From assembly GCF_019393635.1 (NCBI RefSeq), contig NC_057861.1:173467077-173531076 (forward strand): a DNA stretch of 64,000 nt, given 5' to 3'. A program made the translations under genes and the position numbers. Of this stretch, positions 1 to 9,560 are shown piece after piece. This stretch comes from Dromiciops gliroides (Eukaryota > Chordata > Mammalia > Microbiotheria > Microbiotheriidae). Each line of letters begins with the position of its first letter. The stretch's first letter is position 1. A model generated the notes under the pieces. That model saw nothing but the letters and a program-made list of their open reading frames with translations, was not told the origin of the DNA and made no database searches.

Positions 1-99
1 AGAGCCACAGCAACATGGAGAGCTGGAAGGGCATTTGGAGGTCATTTTGCAGTTGAAGAGGGGAACTGATCCCCAGAGCAGGGGCGTTTGAAATCTCTT

Positions 100-237
100 T
101 TGTGTCCTAGCCTCCTTTGACAACTTAATGAAGTCCATGGACTCCTCAGAATTAAGTTTTTTGAATGCAAAAAATAAAATAAAGGATGGCAAAAAAACCC
201 CAAACAACCAATTACATTTAAATATAGGTTGCTTTCC
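100..237 (+). mobile_element. Possible mammalian DNA-transposon fragment
   Basis: The stretch containing GTCCATGGACTCCTCAGAAT followed by a TGCAAAAAATAAAATAA run resembles a widely dispersed mammalian repeat of DNA-transposon type. I recognise the pattern but cannot place the family name with certainty. No terminal repeats are visible, so this would be an internal or truncated piece. A consensus search would decide it. Confidence 0.35.
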
Positions 238-365
238 ATCTATATGTATACATGTATGTATATGTATACATATGAATATATACAGACACACACATGTAGA
301 TATAGATGCATGTTTATACACAAATGTATTCCAATGTTACATACATAATACATACATAGATATGT
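238..365. repeat. TATG/TACA-rich low-complexity tract
   Basis: Alternating TATATG, TATACA and TACATA units make an imperfect purine-pyrimidine microsatellite. Any open frame across it is an artefact of the repeat. Confidence 0.8.
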
Positions 366-422
366 GTCTACAGGCACACAGAGGTGTTAAGGTTAAGAAT
401 CTAGATTAAGAACGCCAGGCCT

Positions 423-573
423 GGGGCAGCTTAGATGGCGCAGTGGATAGAGCACTGGCCCTGGAGTCAGGAGTACCTGAGTTCAAATCTGGTCTCAGAC
501 ACTTAACACTTACTAGCTGTGTGACCCTGGGCAAGTCACTTAACCCCAATTGCCTCACTTTAAAAAAAAAAAA
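423..573 (+). mobile_element. Marsupial tRNA-headed SINE, short poly(A) form
   Basis: The tRNA-like head carries a pol III A-box region (TGGCGCAGTGG near 436) and a B box GTTCAAATC (481-489). It is followed by the CORE-like block with CTTACTAGCTGTGTGACC and a poly(A) tail. A 15-bp TSD with one mismatch flanks it (408-422 and 574-588, AAGAACGCCAGGCCT type). Established: tRNA-derived SINEs with poly(A) tails are mobilised in trans by L1. This is not a functional tRNA gene. Confidence 0.93.
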
Positions 574-829
574 AAGAACACCAGGCCTAGAGAAAGGTTA
601 AGTGTCACACAGGTCACACAGGTGATACACTTCAGTTTGGCCAACATTCAAGGCCAAGTATTTTGATGTTAAATATGGTGCTCTTTTTACTACAACTATG
701 AAAAGCATCTTGGGCATTTTTTCCAAGTACCTTCAGGTTCCTTGTCCTATGAAGGGGTAGAAAGGGATAGAGAAGGGATTGATCCTGGCTAACTTGCAAA
801 ACCATTATTCCTCCCACCCCCACCTCCCT
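574..829. other. Unassigned sequence
   Basis: No gene-like composition, splice-supported frame or recognisable repeat was seen beyond the SINE duplication at its left edge. Confidence 0.5.
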
Positions 830-1190
830 ACCCCTCTATGCCATAATTTTTTGGCTATATGTTACAGCTCAAAATCCTTCTGCCATGCTTGCCCCCTCTT
901 CCTATTGACAAGTTATTTCCAGGGCCTCTGTTTTAGGGATGGGCCTGACCAGGCATGCTTTATTCCTCTCAGAGAGTGCTTTTGACTCTCTGGCCTCAGT
1001 CACCATGTTCCTATCACTCCCCATTTTTGCCAAATGGATACTCCACACCCATTTTCATGTACTTTTTATTTGTTGTCTTGTCCAATATAAGCGCTCCCTG
1101 AAGGCAGGGCCCATATTTCTTTTTACTTGTATTTGTATCCTCAGTATTTAGCACAATGCCTGGCATATAGTAAGTGCTTAACATTCTTCT
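830..1190 (+). mobile_element. L2 LINE 3' end
   Basis: The run ATATAAGCGCTCCCTGAAGG, GGGCCCATATTT, then TTTAGCACAATGCCTGGCAT and TAGTAAGTGCTTAA is the characteristic 3' end of L2 elements in the sense orientation. The 5' part from about 830 fits the preceding L2 3' region but is diverged. It is old and 5'-truncated, with no intact coding capacity. Confidence 0.8.
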
Positions 1191-1254
1191 GGCCTGGCCT
1201 TTTCTCCTTAAAGATTGCCCAACTCACTTTCACTTGAATAGAAACATCAAGCCT

Positions 1255-1441
1255 GGGGGCAGCTAGGTGGTGCAGTGGATAGAGCACTGGCCCTGGAGTC
1301 AGGAGTACCTGAGTTCAAATCTGGCCTCAGACATTTGACACTTACTAGCTGTGTGACCCTGGGCAAGTCACTTAACCCTAATTGCCTCACAAAACAAAAC
1401 AAAACAAAAAAAACCCCAAACAAACAAACAAACAAAAAAAC
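1255..1441 (+). mobile_element. Marsupial tRNA-headed SINE with A/AAAC tail
   Basis: Complete head, B box and CTTACTAGCTGTGTGACC block. The 3' tail has diversified into AAAAC, AAAC and poly(A) units. Flanks carry a 10-bp TSD with one mismatch (1245-1254 CATCAAGCCT; 1442-1451 CATTAAGCCT). Inserted just downstream of the L2 3' end. Confidence 0.92.
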
Positions 1442-1451
1442 CATTAAGCCT

Positions 1452-2119
1452 CAAGGCCATTAGTATTTTTCTTAGTCCCAGCACCTGCCAGGGATGGCCC
1501 TAATGACAGGACATCTGTTTCAGTTCTATTTAGCTACCAATGGTATATTCAATCTATGTGCTAACCAACAAGAAGCTGCTGTCAATGAATACTCAAAAAG
1601 ACATTAGGAAACTCCAAACAGATTCTGTGACTATATTTGCTAATCACAGCATCATTTCCTTAAGCCATGAGCCTAATGTTTCATAAAAAAACAATCTTGG
1701 TCATCATTATAATCAGATTACTTTTCTGACTAGATTATATTCCCAAAGATAATGTCTAGCATTTATTTCCTTAATTGATCCTGCCCAAAGTGGAGATCTC
1801 CACCGTTGTCAACATGATTGAAGACTCTGAGGTCTGCCACTCCTGATGTTGGCTCACCAAGGAGTTTTCCCATATTGACACTCCTTGTTGATGCACTGTC
1901 ATCCTCATCAAATTGTCATCATTCTGGGGGAAGAAAAGGGAACAGCAATCCCTACATTTAATCAAGTCACAGAAATTCCTGTAGGAATGGTGATGAGGTT
2001 CTCTGTACTCTGCTGGGGGCACAGGTTTTAAACAAAGGCCACATTCCCTTTGGAGGTCAAGCAGAAGGAATATGCACTCTGAGGAGATGAGAGTTATATC
2101 TTTGGTATGTTCTATAAAC
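1452..2119. other. Unassigned, apparently unique sequence
   Basis: A minus-strand open frame (1771-2214) crosses this stretch and the neighbouring MITE, but has no recognisable domain and no codon or splice support. I see no promoter, RNA gene or repeat signature. Confidence 0.5.
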
Positions 2120-2307
2120 CAGAGCTTCTTAAACTTTTCCCACTGACAGCCACTTTTTGCCTGAGAAATTTTTAAGTAACCCTGGGTATATAGGTATATA
2201 AAATAGGTATACATAACCTTTTAGTGCAGCCAATTTTTTTGCAACCCCTACATTCAGTTACACAATCTCATATGGGGTCATGACCCGCATTTTAAGAAGT
2301 TTTGCTG
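2120..2307. mobile_element. hAT-like MITE candidate, 188 bp
   Basis: The element begins CAGAGCTTCTTAAACTTTT and ends TTTAAGAAGTTTTGCTG. Read in reverse complement, the end is CAGCAAAACTTCTTAAA, so the two ends form imperfect terminal inverted repeats with CAG termini, typical of hAT transposons. It has no coding capacity. Flanks share ATAAAC/TAAAC but I cannot align a clean 8-bp TSD. Inference: a non-autonomous DNA transposon of marsupial age or older. Confidence 0.55.
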
Positions 2308-2754
2308 TAAACAATAAGGGTCAATCAAAATCACCACCTTCTAATCCTTTCATTTAATATGATCCATTCCCCTTACCTGGTAGCAGCCCCACCCCTACTC
2401 AAATCCCCCTTGCAGGTTTTATCTGGTTTAAAAGACACACTGACTTTGCCCACAGAAACAGACAAACAAAAATTTGCCTCCCCAACAAAGGATTTAATTT
2501 TCTGTCATTTTGTCTTTCTAGCCTTCCCTTCCTCTTGGGACGTTTGAATGAGCCAGAATCACTTCCTTTTCCTAAGGTGTTGTATATTTGATCACCTGCA
2601 GAGAGAAGACAAGAGAGATGAGTTATTTGGGTTTGCCTGCTGAATCTTCTGGAAGAGATGAAGAATTGTTACTATGTTGGGTGTGAAGAGGGAAGATGCT
2701 TTCCCAAGGCCTATGGAAAAATCATTAAAATAACTTCAGATTTTTAAAAAAATC
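2308..2754. other. Unassigned sequence
   Basis: No gene, RNA or repeat recognised. Confidence 0.45.
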
Positions 2755-3175
2755 AAGCTTGCAAGATGTGAAACAATGAAATAATGAAGAAAAATGATCA
2801 GAACTAAGAGAACATTATACAGTATACAGTAATAGCAATATTGTTCTAAGAACAACTTTGAATGAAGAACATATTTTGACTATTATAAATACCCAAATTA
2901 ACTATAAAGCTCAAATGAAGAGACCCTATCTGAATTCAAAGAAATAATAAATAGAAATATGTGTAGCATAATTTTACACATATGTATGTAAGTATATATG
3001 TGCATATATGTATACATGCATATACATACCTATATGCATATATATATTTGTGTTTAATGTTATCCTCATTTGGGGGAGGGGAGAGAAGAAGAAAAAGAAA
3101 TGTACAGGATAATTCTGCTTTATATTTGAAAGGAATAGCCAGTTCTGCATAGTAGACCTGTAGTTTCACATACAA
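2755..3175 (+). mobile_element. Old L1 3' end with internal TATG tract
   Basis: The segment has AGAACTAAGAGAACATTATA and AGTAATAGCAATATTGTTCT, matching the end of marsupial L1 ORF2 (elsewhere CCAGGAGAACATT...ACAGCAACATTGT). It continues into a 3' UTR-like stretch with a TATATG microsatellite and a GGGGGAGGGGAGAGAAG purine block. The reading frame is destroyed. It looks older than the L1 tails elsewhere in the window. Confidence 0.6.
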
Positions 3176-4082
3176 TCATCTTTTTTGTTGAACTATGTTA
3201 TGGAAATGCTTGTTTTATTCCATAAATTAAAAATAAAATTCAATAATGAAAATAACACTTGAAACACATAGGTACCTTTGGATAGTAGCTCAGCATTAAT
3301 AATATCAAATCTTCCTCTCTTTAGTCTAATTAATTCCTGACACTTGCTGTTAGCTAGTTAACAAATTCTGGTATTTCCCTTCAAGTAGCACTGAACATCT
3401 AAAATGGGACAGGTGATGGGAGCTGGTTGGCAGATGTTTGCACACAGCATGCTAAAAGGTACTGAAACTGCCAGGGAAGGAAATCATTGTAACAAAGGAG
3501 AAAGGGAAGAACCTGGATTGATTTCATTATGGGCCATTCCCCTGACCTCTCACCTAATCAATTTGCCTGCCTAGGTGGACTGTCCAAGCAGATTTATTTA
3601 TTCTTTACAAATAGGATTACAACAGGGGACCCACTCCTTAGAATAAAACTAGGGGATTGCATTTTTAGGACAGACATTTATCCAGGCATTAGATTTGCAA
3701 ACCCACAGTTAAGGGCCATAAATCTTCACAGCTTTAAAGACCTTAGGGTCCTCTTTGGACTCACACTGTCATTCCCATGTGTTGCTCCTTTTCTTACAAT
3801 GCTTTTTCAATAAATGAGATAATTGTGTCCTCTGGCAGACAGACTATCAAAAAGTAAACACACTGGTAGGGGCTCATGAGCTATATAATTTTAAAAGTGA
3901 AGACCCACAGAGATCTTTGAATCTATGGTTGTTCTTCCAGGAGTCCCAAGTTAAAGGACAAACCTTTCTCTATTTCAAAATCATGGCCTTCCTCAGAGAC
4001 TTCAAATTTTTCTCTCTTGACTCTTCAAGAAGAATGCTCCAGCATACATTTCTTCCTTCTTTTCTGCCAAGCAAATCTAATA
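3176..4082. other. Unassigned; possible LTR-like 3' segment near 3800
   Basis: Mostly unrecognised. TTTTTCAATAAATGAGAT followed by a GT-rich stretch near 3803-3835 resembles the polyadenylation region of an LTR. No TG...CA boundaries, tRNA primer site or TSD could be fixed, so no LTR is claimed. Confidence 0.3.
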
Positions 4083-4320
4083 ATAATAATGGCTGGAATT
4101 TAAATAGCACTTCAAGTTTTGTGAAGGATCTATGATCTCATTTTATATTGACAGTCACAGGAGGTAAGAAGTATTATCATCCCTATTTTACGTAAAAGGA
4201 AACTGAGGTATACCGAGGTTAAGTGACCAGCCAAGGATCATCTAAATGTTCAAGGCAGAATTTAAGCACGATGCTTTCTAACTACAAATCTACCACTACA
4301 CACTGAGCCCCTAGCTGCCT
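4083..4320 (-). mobile_element. MIR SINE (CORE-SINE), antisense
   Basis: In reverse, this is the MIR layout: a tRNA-like head at the right end, then the antisense CORE (GAGGTTAAGTGACC) and a tail with AGTATTATCATCCCTATTTTAC on the plus strand. It is well diverged and noncoding. Confidence 0.75.
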
Positions 4321-4495
4321 TAATCTCTATAATGGTGTATGTGCTCCCAAAGCTATAACCTTATCTTGACTCTTGAATCAAATTAAAACTTTAATATGGT
4401 CTCTCTGGTTCTCTTCATTTTTTGTTTAGACAATTAGGTGTAAATGCTCACACTCAAAATGTAAGAGTAAGCTTTCATGAGCATTCCAGATTAAA
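4321..4495. other. Unassigned sequence
   Basis: Nothing recognised. The right end is the left target-site duplication of the following HAL1 (4496-4508). Confidence 0.5.
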
Positions 4496-4991
4496 ATCTT
4501 TGCATTTAGAGAGGGTGGAGTCAGGATGGCGGAGGATAGGTTGTAACTTCTGCAAGATCCCAATAAACCCATCTACTCACTCCCAAATAATGCCATTAAA
4601 AAAAAAAAACAGAGCAGCCTAACCAACATAAGAATGGATTGAGACTATTTTCCAGCCAAAGATAGCAACTGGGATCACCTGCTGATCAAGCTGAGATAGG
4701 AGCTCATCATGTAGTCCAGACCCAGCCAGGAACAGATAGTCCCTCCATGGTCTCAGAATCTTCAGTGCCAGAGCTTTCTTCTGAGGCTCAGCTCACAAAC
4801 TGGTGAGGGGGTTTGGCCCTTGGGTGGGGTGAAGTGGCTGTGGTGTTTGCTGGAGTTGGGGAGAAGTGCCTTGGTTCTGAACCAGTGGGCTGAATCAAGT
4901 GGTGGCTGCCCAGGTGGAGAGGGGCACAGACACACCAAGTTTCTGACCATAGAGAATCAGATTTCAATCAGACATCTACTTCCGGGTTGAG

Positions 4992-5968
4992 ATGAGTAGG
5001 CAAAGAAAGCAGCAGACTATAGAAAACTTTTGGGGGGGAGGTAAAGTAGGCCAGAATACACCCTCAGAAGAAGATAATAACAAAGTCAAAGCTCCAACAT
5101 CCAAACCTTCCAGGAAAAATATGAATTGTTCTCAGGCCATGGAAGTGCTCAAAAGGGACTTTGAAGAGAAAGTAGGACAGATAGAAGGATGATTTAGAGA
5201 GATGGAGGAAAGAATGGAAAGAGACATGAGAGTGATGCAGGAGACTCATGAGAAAAAAATCAACAGCTTGAAAAGCCAAATGGGAAAAGAAATACAAAAG
5301 CTCTCTGAAGAAAATAATTGCCTAAGAATTAGGATTGCACACATGGAAGCTAGTGACTTTGTGAGAAACCAAGACACAGTGAAGCAAATCCAAATGAATA
5401 AAACATAGAGGGCAATATGGAATATCTCCTTGGAAAAACAGCTGACCTGGAAAATAGAGCCAGGAGAGATAATATGCAAATCATTGGACTACCTGAAAAC
5501 CATGATTAAGGAAAGAGCCTAGACATCATCTTCCAAGAAATTATCAGGGAAAATTGCACTGATTCTCCAGGAGCAGAAGATAAAATAGAAATTGAAAGAA
5601 TCCACCAATCAGCCCCTGAAAGAGATCTCAAAAGGAATATTATAGTCAAATTCCAAAGATCCCAGGTCAAGGAGAAAATATTGCAAGCAGCTAGAAAAAA
5701 AGGAATTCAAATACTGTGGAGTTACGGTAAGGATAACACAAGTTCCAGGAGCATCTACATTAAAGGACCAGAGGGCATGTAATATTATATTCCAGAGGGC
5801 AAAGGAACTGGGACTACAGTAAAAAATCACCTACCCAGAAAAACTGTGTATAATCTTTCAGGGGAAAAATGGGACTTCAATGAAAAAGGACTTTCAGGCT
5901 TTTGTGATGAAAAGACCTGAACTGAATAGAAAATTTGACTTTCAAATACAAGATCCTACAGAAGCATA
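4992..5968 (+). pseudogene. HAL1 ORF1 (L1 ORF1p-like RNA-binding protein), broken
   Basis: The frame starts MSRQRKQQTIENFWGGG and runs through acidic and coiled-coil sequence (for example QKLSEENNCL). The C-terminal part keeps L1 ORF1p-like blocks near KEKILQAARKK and FVMKRPELNRKFDFQIQDPT before a stop at 5966-5968. An in-frame stop at 5190-5192 and at least one frameshift (the 977-nt span is not a multiple of three) abolish it. Known role of the family: trimeric nucleic-acid chaperone packaging the element's RNA. The start is chosen by agreement with the second HAL1 copy at 31124. Confidence 0.8.
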
Positions 5969-6150
5969 AAAAAGAAAACATGACAAAGAAATCATGGGGG
6001 ATATTAAAAGATTAAACTGTTTATATTCATACATGGGAAGATAATACTTCTAACTCATAAGAACTTTCTCAGTATTAGGGTAGCTGAAAGGAATACACTT
6101 AGACAGAGGACACAGGTCTGAACTGAATATGAAGGGATGATATCTGTAAA

Positions 6151-6284
6151 GCATTTATTTTTTGTTTATCCTTGTTTTTTGTGGGGCAGGTAGGGTGGGG
6201 TGGCTTATGTCTGGGGCCAGATTTGGGCTCAGGGCTGGGTCCAGGGCTGGTGTTTTGTTTCACTGTATCACCTACCTGACCCAT
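6151..6284 (-). mobile_element. Divergent C-rich SINE related to the tRNA-headed SINE
   Basis: Read on the minus strand it starts GGGTCAGGTAGGTGATACAG, contains ACACCAGCCCTGGACCCAG, then AAATCTGGCCCCAGACA, and ends in a CCCACAAAAAAC-type A tail. The order matches the common SINE, but the middle is C-rich and shorter, and the CTTACTAGCTGTGTGACC block is not recognisable. Flanks are a 15-bp TSD with two mismatches (6136-6150 GATGATATCTGTAAA; 6285-6299 GATGACATCTTTAAA). The second HAL1 copy lacks this insert. Confidence 0.75.
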
Positions 6285-6989
6285 GATGACATCTTTAAAA
6301 TAAAGTTAAGGGGTAAGAGAAATGCACTGAATGAAGGGTAAAGGGAGAGATGGACTGGGTAAAAGTAGCTCACATAAAAGAAACAAGAAAAAGCTTATAG
6401 AGGGGAGGGGAAGATGGGGAAGGAGCAGGAGAGTGAGTGAACCTTATTCTCATTAGAATTGGCTCAAAGAAGGAATAACATATGCACTCAAGTGGGTATA
6501 GCAATATATTGTGACCTGAGGGAAAGTGGAAGGGAAAGGAGATTGGGGGGGAAGGTGAAGGTAGGAACAAAGGAAAGGCAGACTGGGGGAGGCGGCAGTA
6601 AAAAGCAAAATGCTTTCAAGGAGGTATAGGTGAAGGAAGATAGAAAATAGCATAAAATCAAAGGGAGGGAATAAGATGGAGGGCAATACAGTTAGTAATA
6701 GTAACTGTGAAATAAATGATGAGCAGGATGATATCAGAAGGATGTATGAAAAATGCAAACCATCAACAGAGAAAGAACTGGTGGTATCTGAATACAGATT
6801 GAAGTATAATTTTATTTGTTAGTTCTTCTTTCTAAAGTTATTTTGTCTATTTTTTTCACAACCTGACTAATAAAAAGATGCTTTGCATAACTGCACATGT
6901 ATGACTTATATTGAATTGCTGGATTTCATAGGGAGGGTTGAGGAGGGAGAGAGGAAGAAAATTTAGAACACAAAGTTTAAAAAAACAGA

Positions 6990-7526
6990 TATGGAAAGTA
7001 ATGATGAGCAGGAGGAGTTCAGGGAAACCTGGAAGGATTTACATAAAATGATGCTGACTGAGAGGAGCAGAACCAGGAGAACATTATACATGGTAACAGC
7101 AACATTGTGTGATGAACAATGGTGATAGACCTGGCTCTTTTTAGCAATGCAATGGTCCAAAACAATTTCAAAGAACTTCATGATAGAAAATGTTCTCAAC
7201 ATCCAGAAAAAAACAAACAACAAACCTGTGGTTTATGAATACAGATTGAACCATACTGTTTCTACTTTGAGGCTATTTTTCCCCTTATTTTTTGAGGTTT
7301 TTCCCTTGTGCTCTGATTCTTCTTTCACAATATGACTAATGCAGAAATATGTTTAATGTGATTGCACATATATAACCTATATCAGATTGCTTTCTGTTTT
7401 GGGGAGGAGGCAGGTAAGGGAGGGTGGTAGAAAAATTTGGAACCAAAAATCCTGTGAAAACAAATGTTGAAATCTATCCTTATATGTAACTGGAAAATAA
7501 TAAAATTTTTTATCAGAAAAAATAAC
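6990..7526 (+). mobile_element. L1 3' end forming the terminal part of the HAL1 insertion
   Basis: It starts inside the ORF2 C terminus (AATGATGAGCAGGAGGAGTT encodes NDEQEEF), keeps AACCAGGAGAACATTATACA and runs through the standard L1 3' UTR (GGGGAGGAGGCAGG) to a TGTAACTGGAAAATAATAAA-type end. Because the outer TSD encloses both this and the upstream HAL1, it probably entered in the same event, by template switching. Nested insertion into the HAL1 tail is the alternative. Confidence 0.8.
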
Positions 7527-7584
7527 ATCTTTGCATTTACTCAAAGGGAAATTTTCCCTAACATCTCTACTAAACTACATTTTT

Positions 7585-7735
7585 ATAGGATTTTGAGCCA
7601 TCGGGGACCCTAGAGAATGTCAGGTCCAACCCTCTCACAGGGGTATTGTGACTTGCCCAAAGTCCAAAAGATAATTACACAGGAGAGCCAATATTTGCTT
7701 TCATGCCTTGTAACTCCAAATGCAATGTCTTCCAT
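7585..7735 (-). mobile_element. MIR-type SINE fragment, antisense
   Basis: Plus strand shows GTGACTTGCCCAAAGTCC and an upstream CATCGGGGACCCTAGAGAA block, as seen in mammalian MIR-related repeats in reverse. Strongly diverged. Confidence 0.6.
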
Positions 7736-7737
7736 AG

Positions 7738-8165
7738 GAAAAGGGCTATTAGGTGGTGGAGGGGATCGAGTGCCAGTCCCAGAATCAGGAAGACCTGAGT
7801 TAAAATCTGACCTCAGACACTTACTAGCTGTGTAACCCTAGGTCACTTAGGTTCCTTGTCTATAAAATGGGCATAATAATACTTTTCTCAATATTTTTGT
7901 CTTTCTCCCTTAGTTTTGTTGATGGGTTTTCCTTTAGGATTGTGTTTGCTGTCTTGTCTCTGTACCCAGCCCTGCCCATTAGCTCAAGGACATCCAGTTC
8001 TTGTCTTTTTTTGTGCAGCTCCTTCTGCAGTGATTGGCACATAGCAGGCATGCAACAAATTCTTGTTGATTGTTTTCAGAATCAAATGAGTTAACGTGTA
8101 TGTGTGTGTGTATATATATATAGTCCTTTGCATACCTTAAAGTGTTCAACTATCATCATCATTGC
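7738..8165 (+). mobile_element. MIR/CORE-SINE split by an L2-like 3' end
   Basis: Head and CORE are visible at 7750-7890 (AGACCTGAGTTAAAATCTGA, CTTACTAGCTGTGTAACC, CTATAAAATGGGCATAATAA). A MIR-like tail resumes around 8085-8165. Between them (about 7895-8075) sits a sense L2-like 3' end with GCTCAAGGACATC and TTGGCACATAGCAGGCATGC. A TG/TA microsatellite (8097-8122) lies in the resumed tail. Confidence 0.6.
8097..8122. repeat. (TG)n(TA)n microsatellite
   Basis: Short compound dinucleotide array within old MIR sequence. Confidence 0.9.
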
Positions 8166-8249
8166 CCCCAATTTCTATAGCAATCTCTTATTATTAATAT
8201 GCAGCTGTAAACTTTGGATGATTTCTATGCTTTGGCTTAAATTTGGAGT

Positions 8250-8341
8250 GAAATGTTTTCCCTTTCCCCATTAGGTTGTAAGCTTTTCTGAGACAAAAAA
8301 AGCATTCCCCCTATTTTTCTTATAAATCATCACAGTGCCAT
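8250..8341 (+). mobile_element. L2 3' end fragment
   Basis: Contains CATTAGGTTGTAAGCTTTTC and a following T-rich block ending ATCACAGTGCC, a degraded L2 3' terminus. Low information content. Confidence 0.5.
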
Positions 8342-8356
8342 TTAGAGTGCCCTGCA

Positions 8357-8512
8357 AGGGGGAAGCTAGGTGGCGCAGTGGATAAAGCACTGGCCCTGGA
8401 TTCAGGAGGACCTGAGTTCAAATCCAACCTCACACACTTGACACTTACTAGCTCTGTGACCCTGGGTAAGTCACTTAACCCCCATGGCCCCGCAAAAAAA
8501 AAAAAAAAAAAA
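8357..8512 (+). mobile_element. Marsupial tRNA-headed SINE, short poly(A) form
   Basis: AAGCTAGGTGGCGCAGTGG head, B box GTTCAAATC, CTTACTAGCTCTGTGACC block and an 18-A tail. A perfect 15-bp TSD TTAGAGTGCCCTGCA lies at 8342-8356 and 8513-8527, which implies relatively recent insertion. Confidence 0.95.
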
Positions 8513-8527
8513 TTAGAGTGCCCTGCA

Positions 8528-8876
8528 CAAATTATTAGGTCATTTGAACAAATGACTAATTCTTTTCAAGGACTTCCTTGCTATAATCCAATTAACCTCA
8601 AACTTTTTTTATTCTGTCTCTCTGAGGGTTCCCACAACTTCCTATGCTTGTTATCACTTCTCCTTCCAAACTGTTCTCTAACACCTCAAGTCAACCTCAG
8701 GTGTTAGTACCACCACCAAGAAGCCCAGATCACTTTTTAGGGAGTGTGGGGGATCTTAACCATTCTGATAAGAGCCCATGGGGAGGACAACAGGGTTCAG
8801 TTAGCAGGGAACAGATGGGCACTGCAGGTGGAACAGCTGCCACCAAATAGTCCCACTGGGCTCCTTAGAATAAACC
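8528..8876. other. Unassigned sequence with one short inverted repeat
   Basis: No gene recognised. CTAACACCT (8678-8686) and AGGTGTTAG (8699-8707) could form a 9-bp stem with a 12-nt loop. With no run of T or conserved context it is not called as an RNA or terminator. Confidence 0.4.
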
Positions 8877-9120
8877 AGTAGTTCTCAACACATGTGCTGT
8901 GGCACAACAGGTTAGCCAGACATGCCATGAAATTTTGGATGGTATGTTATTGTGGATAAATGAAAGTTTATAAATAGTTTTATCTAATATAAACTTTACC
9001 AGCCTATATAACATGATGAGTATGGCAAGAATTCAGAAAATATACAAAATTTGTCCATTTCATATATGCATTAATCTCAACTGACTCTGAACTCAACACA
9101 AATGGCTGTTTTTATTGAAG
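8877..9120 (+). mobile_element. Possible hAT-type DNA transposon end
   Basis: CAGTAGTTCTCAACACATGT followed by GCTGTGGCACA resembles the CAGTGGTTCTCAA start of mammalian hAT-type repeats. Only one end is visible and no TSD was found. The rest is AT-rich and unplaced. Confidence 0.35.
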
Positions 9121-9179
9121 GAAAACTGAACACATGCAAGTCTACAGATTCTCTCATTACTTTGCCAATTTAAATACTC

Positions 9180-9560
9180 AATATGCCTTGACAGTAATTG
9201 TAAGATCCTCAAGGGCAGGAACCATCTTTTGTTTCTTTTACATCCCAAACACTTGGCACTTTGTCTGGCACATGTTCAGTTTTTTTTTAGTCCAACTCGT
9301 TATGACCCCATTTGGGATTTTTCTTGACAAAGATACTGGAGTGATTTGCCATTTCCTTCTTCAGTTCATTTTACCAATAAGGAAACTGAGGTAAGCAGGG
9401 ATAAGTGATTTGCCCAAGGTCATGTAGTTTAAAAGTATCTAAGACTGGATTTGAACACGTCTTCCTGACTCCAGGTCTAGCACTCCATCCACTGTGCCAC
9501 CTAGCTACCCTGTGCCTGCAAAAGTAGGTGCTTAATAAATGTTCATTGATTTTTTTTTAT
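9180..9560 (+). mobile_element. L2 3' end interrupted by a SINE
   Basis: Left part (9180-9270): AAGATCCTCAAGGGCAGGAA and CACTTTGTCTGGCACATG. Right part (9517-9560): AAAAGTAGGTGCTTAATAAA then TGTTCATTGATT. Joined across the insertion, these give the standard L2 3' terminus. The insertion is the antisense SINE at 9271-9516. Confidence 0.8.
9271..9516 (-). mobile_element. Long-form marsupial SINE with RTE/BovB-like tail, antisense
   Basis: From left to right: the tail in reverse (AGATACTGGAGTGATTTGCC then ATTTCCTTCTTC), the antisense CORE (GGAAACTGAGG), and the tRNA-like head at the right edge (CACTGTGCCACCTAGCTACC). The AGATACTGGAGTGATTTGCC stretch resembles the 3' end of RTE/BovB LINEs, which suggests RTE-driven mobilisation. 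Substantially diverged. Confidence 0.85.

Larger units (their letters stand above)
4509..7526 (+). mobile_element. HAL1-type (half-L1) retrotransposon, full-length insertion
   Basis: A single insertion bounded by a perfect 13-bp TSD, ATCTTTGCATTTA, at 4496-4508 and 7527-7539. It begins GAGGGTGGAGTCAGGATGGC, an L1-like 5' UTR start. It then has a degenerate ORF1 (4992-5968), a noncoding linker, and only the extreme 3' coding end and 3' UTR of ORF2. The endonuclease and reverse transcriptase are absent. Established: HAL1 elements keep L1 ORF1, lack a functional ORF2 and depend on L1 enzymes. Odd: two L1-type 3' ends occur in series (about 6725-6985 and 6990-7526). An unusual SINE is nested at 6151-6284. 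Confidence 0.88.

Noticed and set aside
430..490. tRNA gene suggested by A-box and B-box sequences
   Set aside because: This is the tRNA-derived head of a SINE, followed by a CORE-like body and poly(A) tail; no cloverleaf-forming 3' half is present. The same applies to every other SINE head in the window.
1771..2214. 147-codon minus-strand open frame
   Set aside because: No recognisable domain, no start or splice context. Part of it lies in the MITE at 2120-2307.
3400..3835. Possible LTR ending near an AATAAA at about 3809
   Set aside because: No TG...CA boundaries, TATA box or TSD could be located, so the signal is too weak to call.
8678..8707. 9-bp inverted repeat as an RNA hairpin or terminator
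   Set aside because: Short stem with a 12-nt loop and no supporting context. Such stems are expected by chance in 64 kb.
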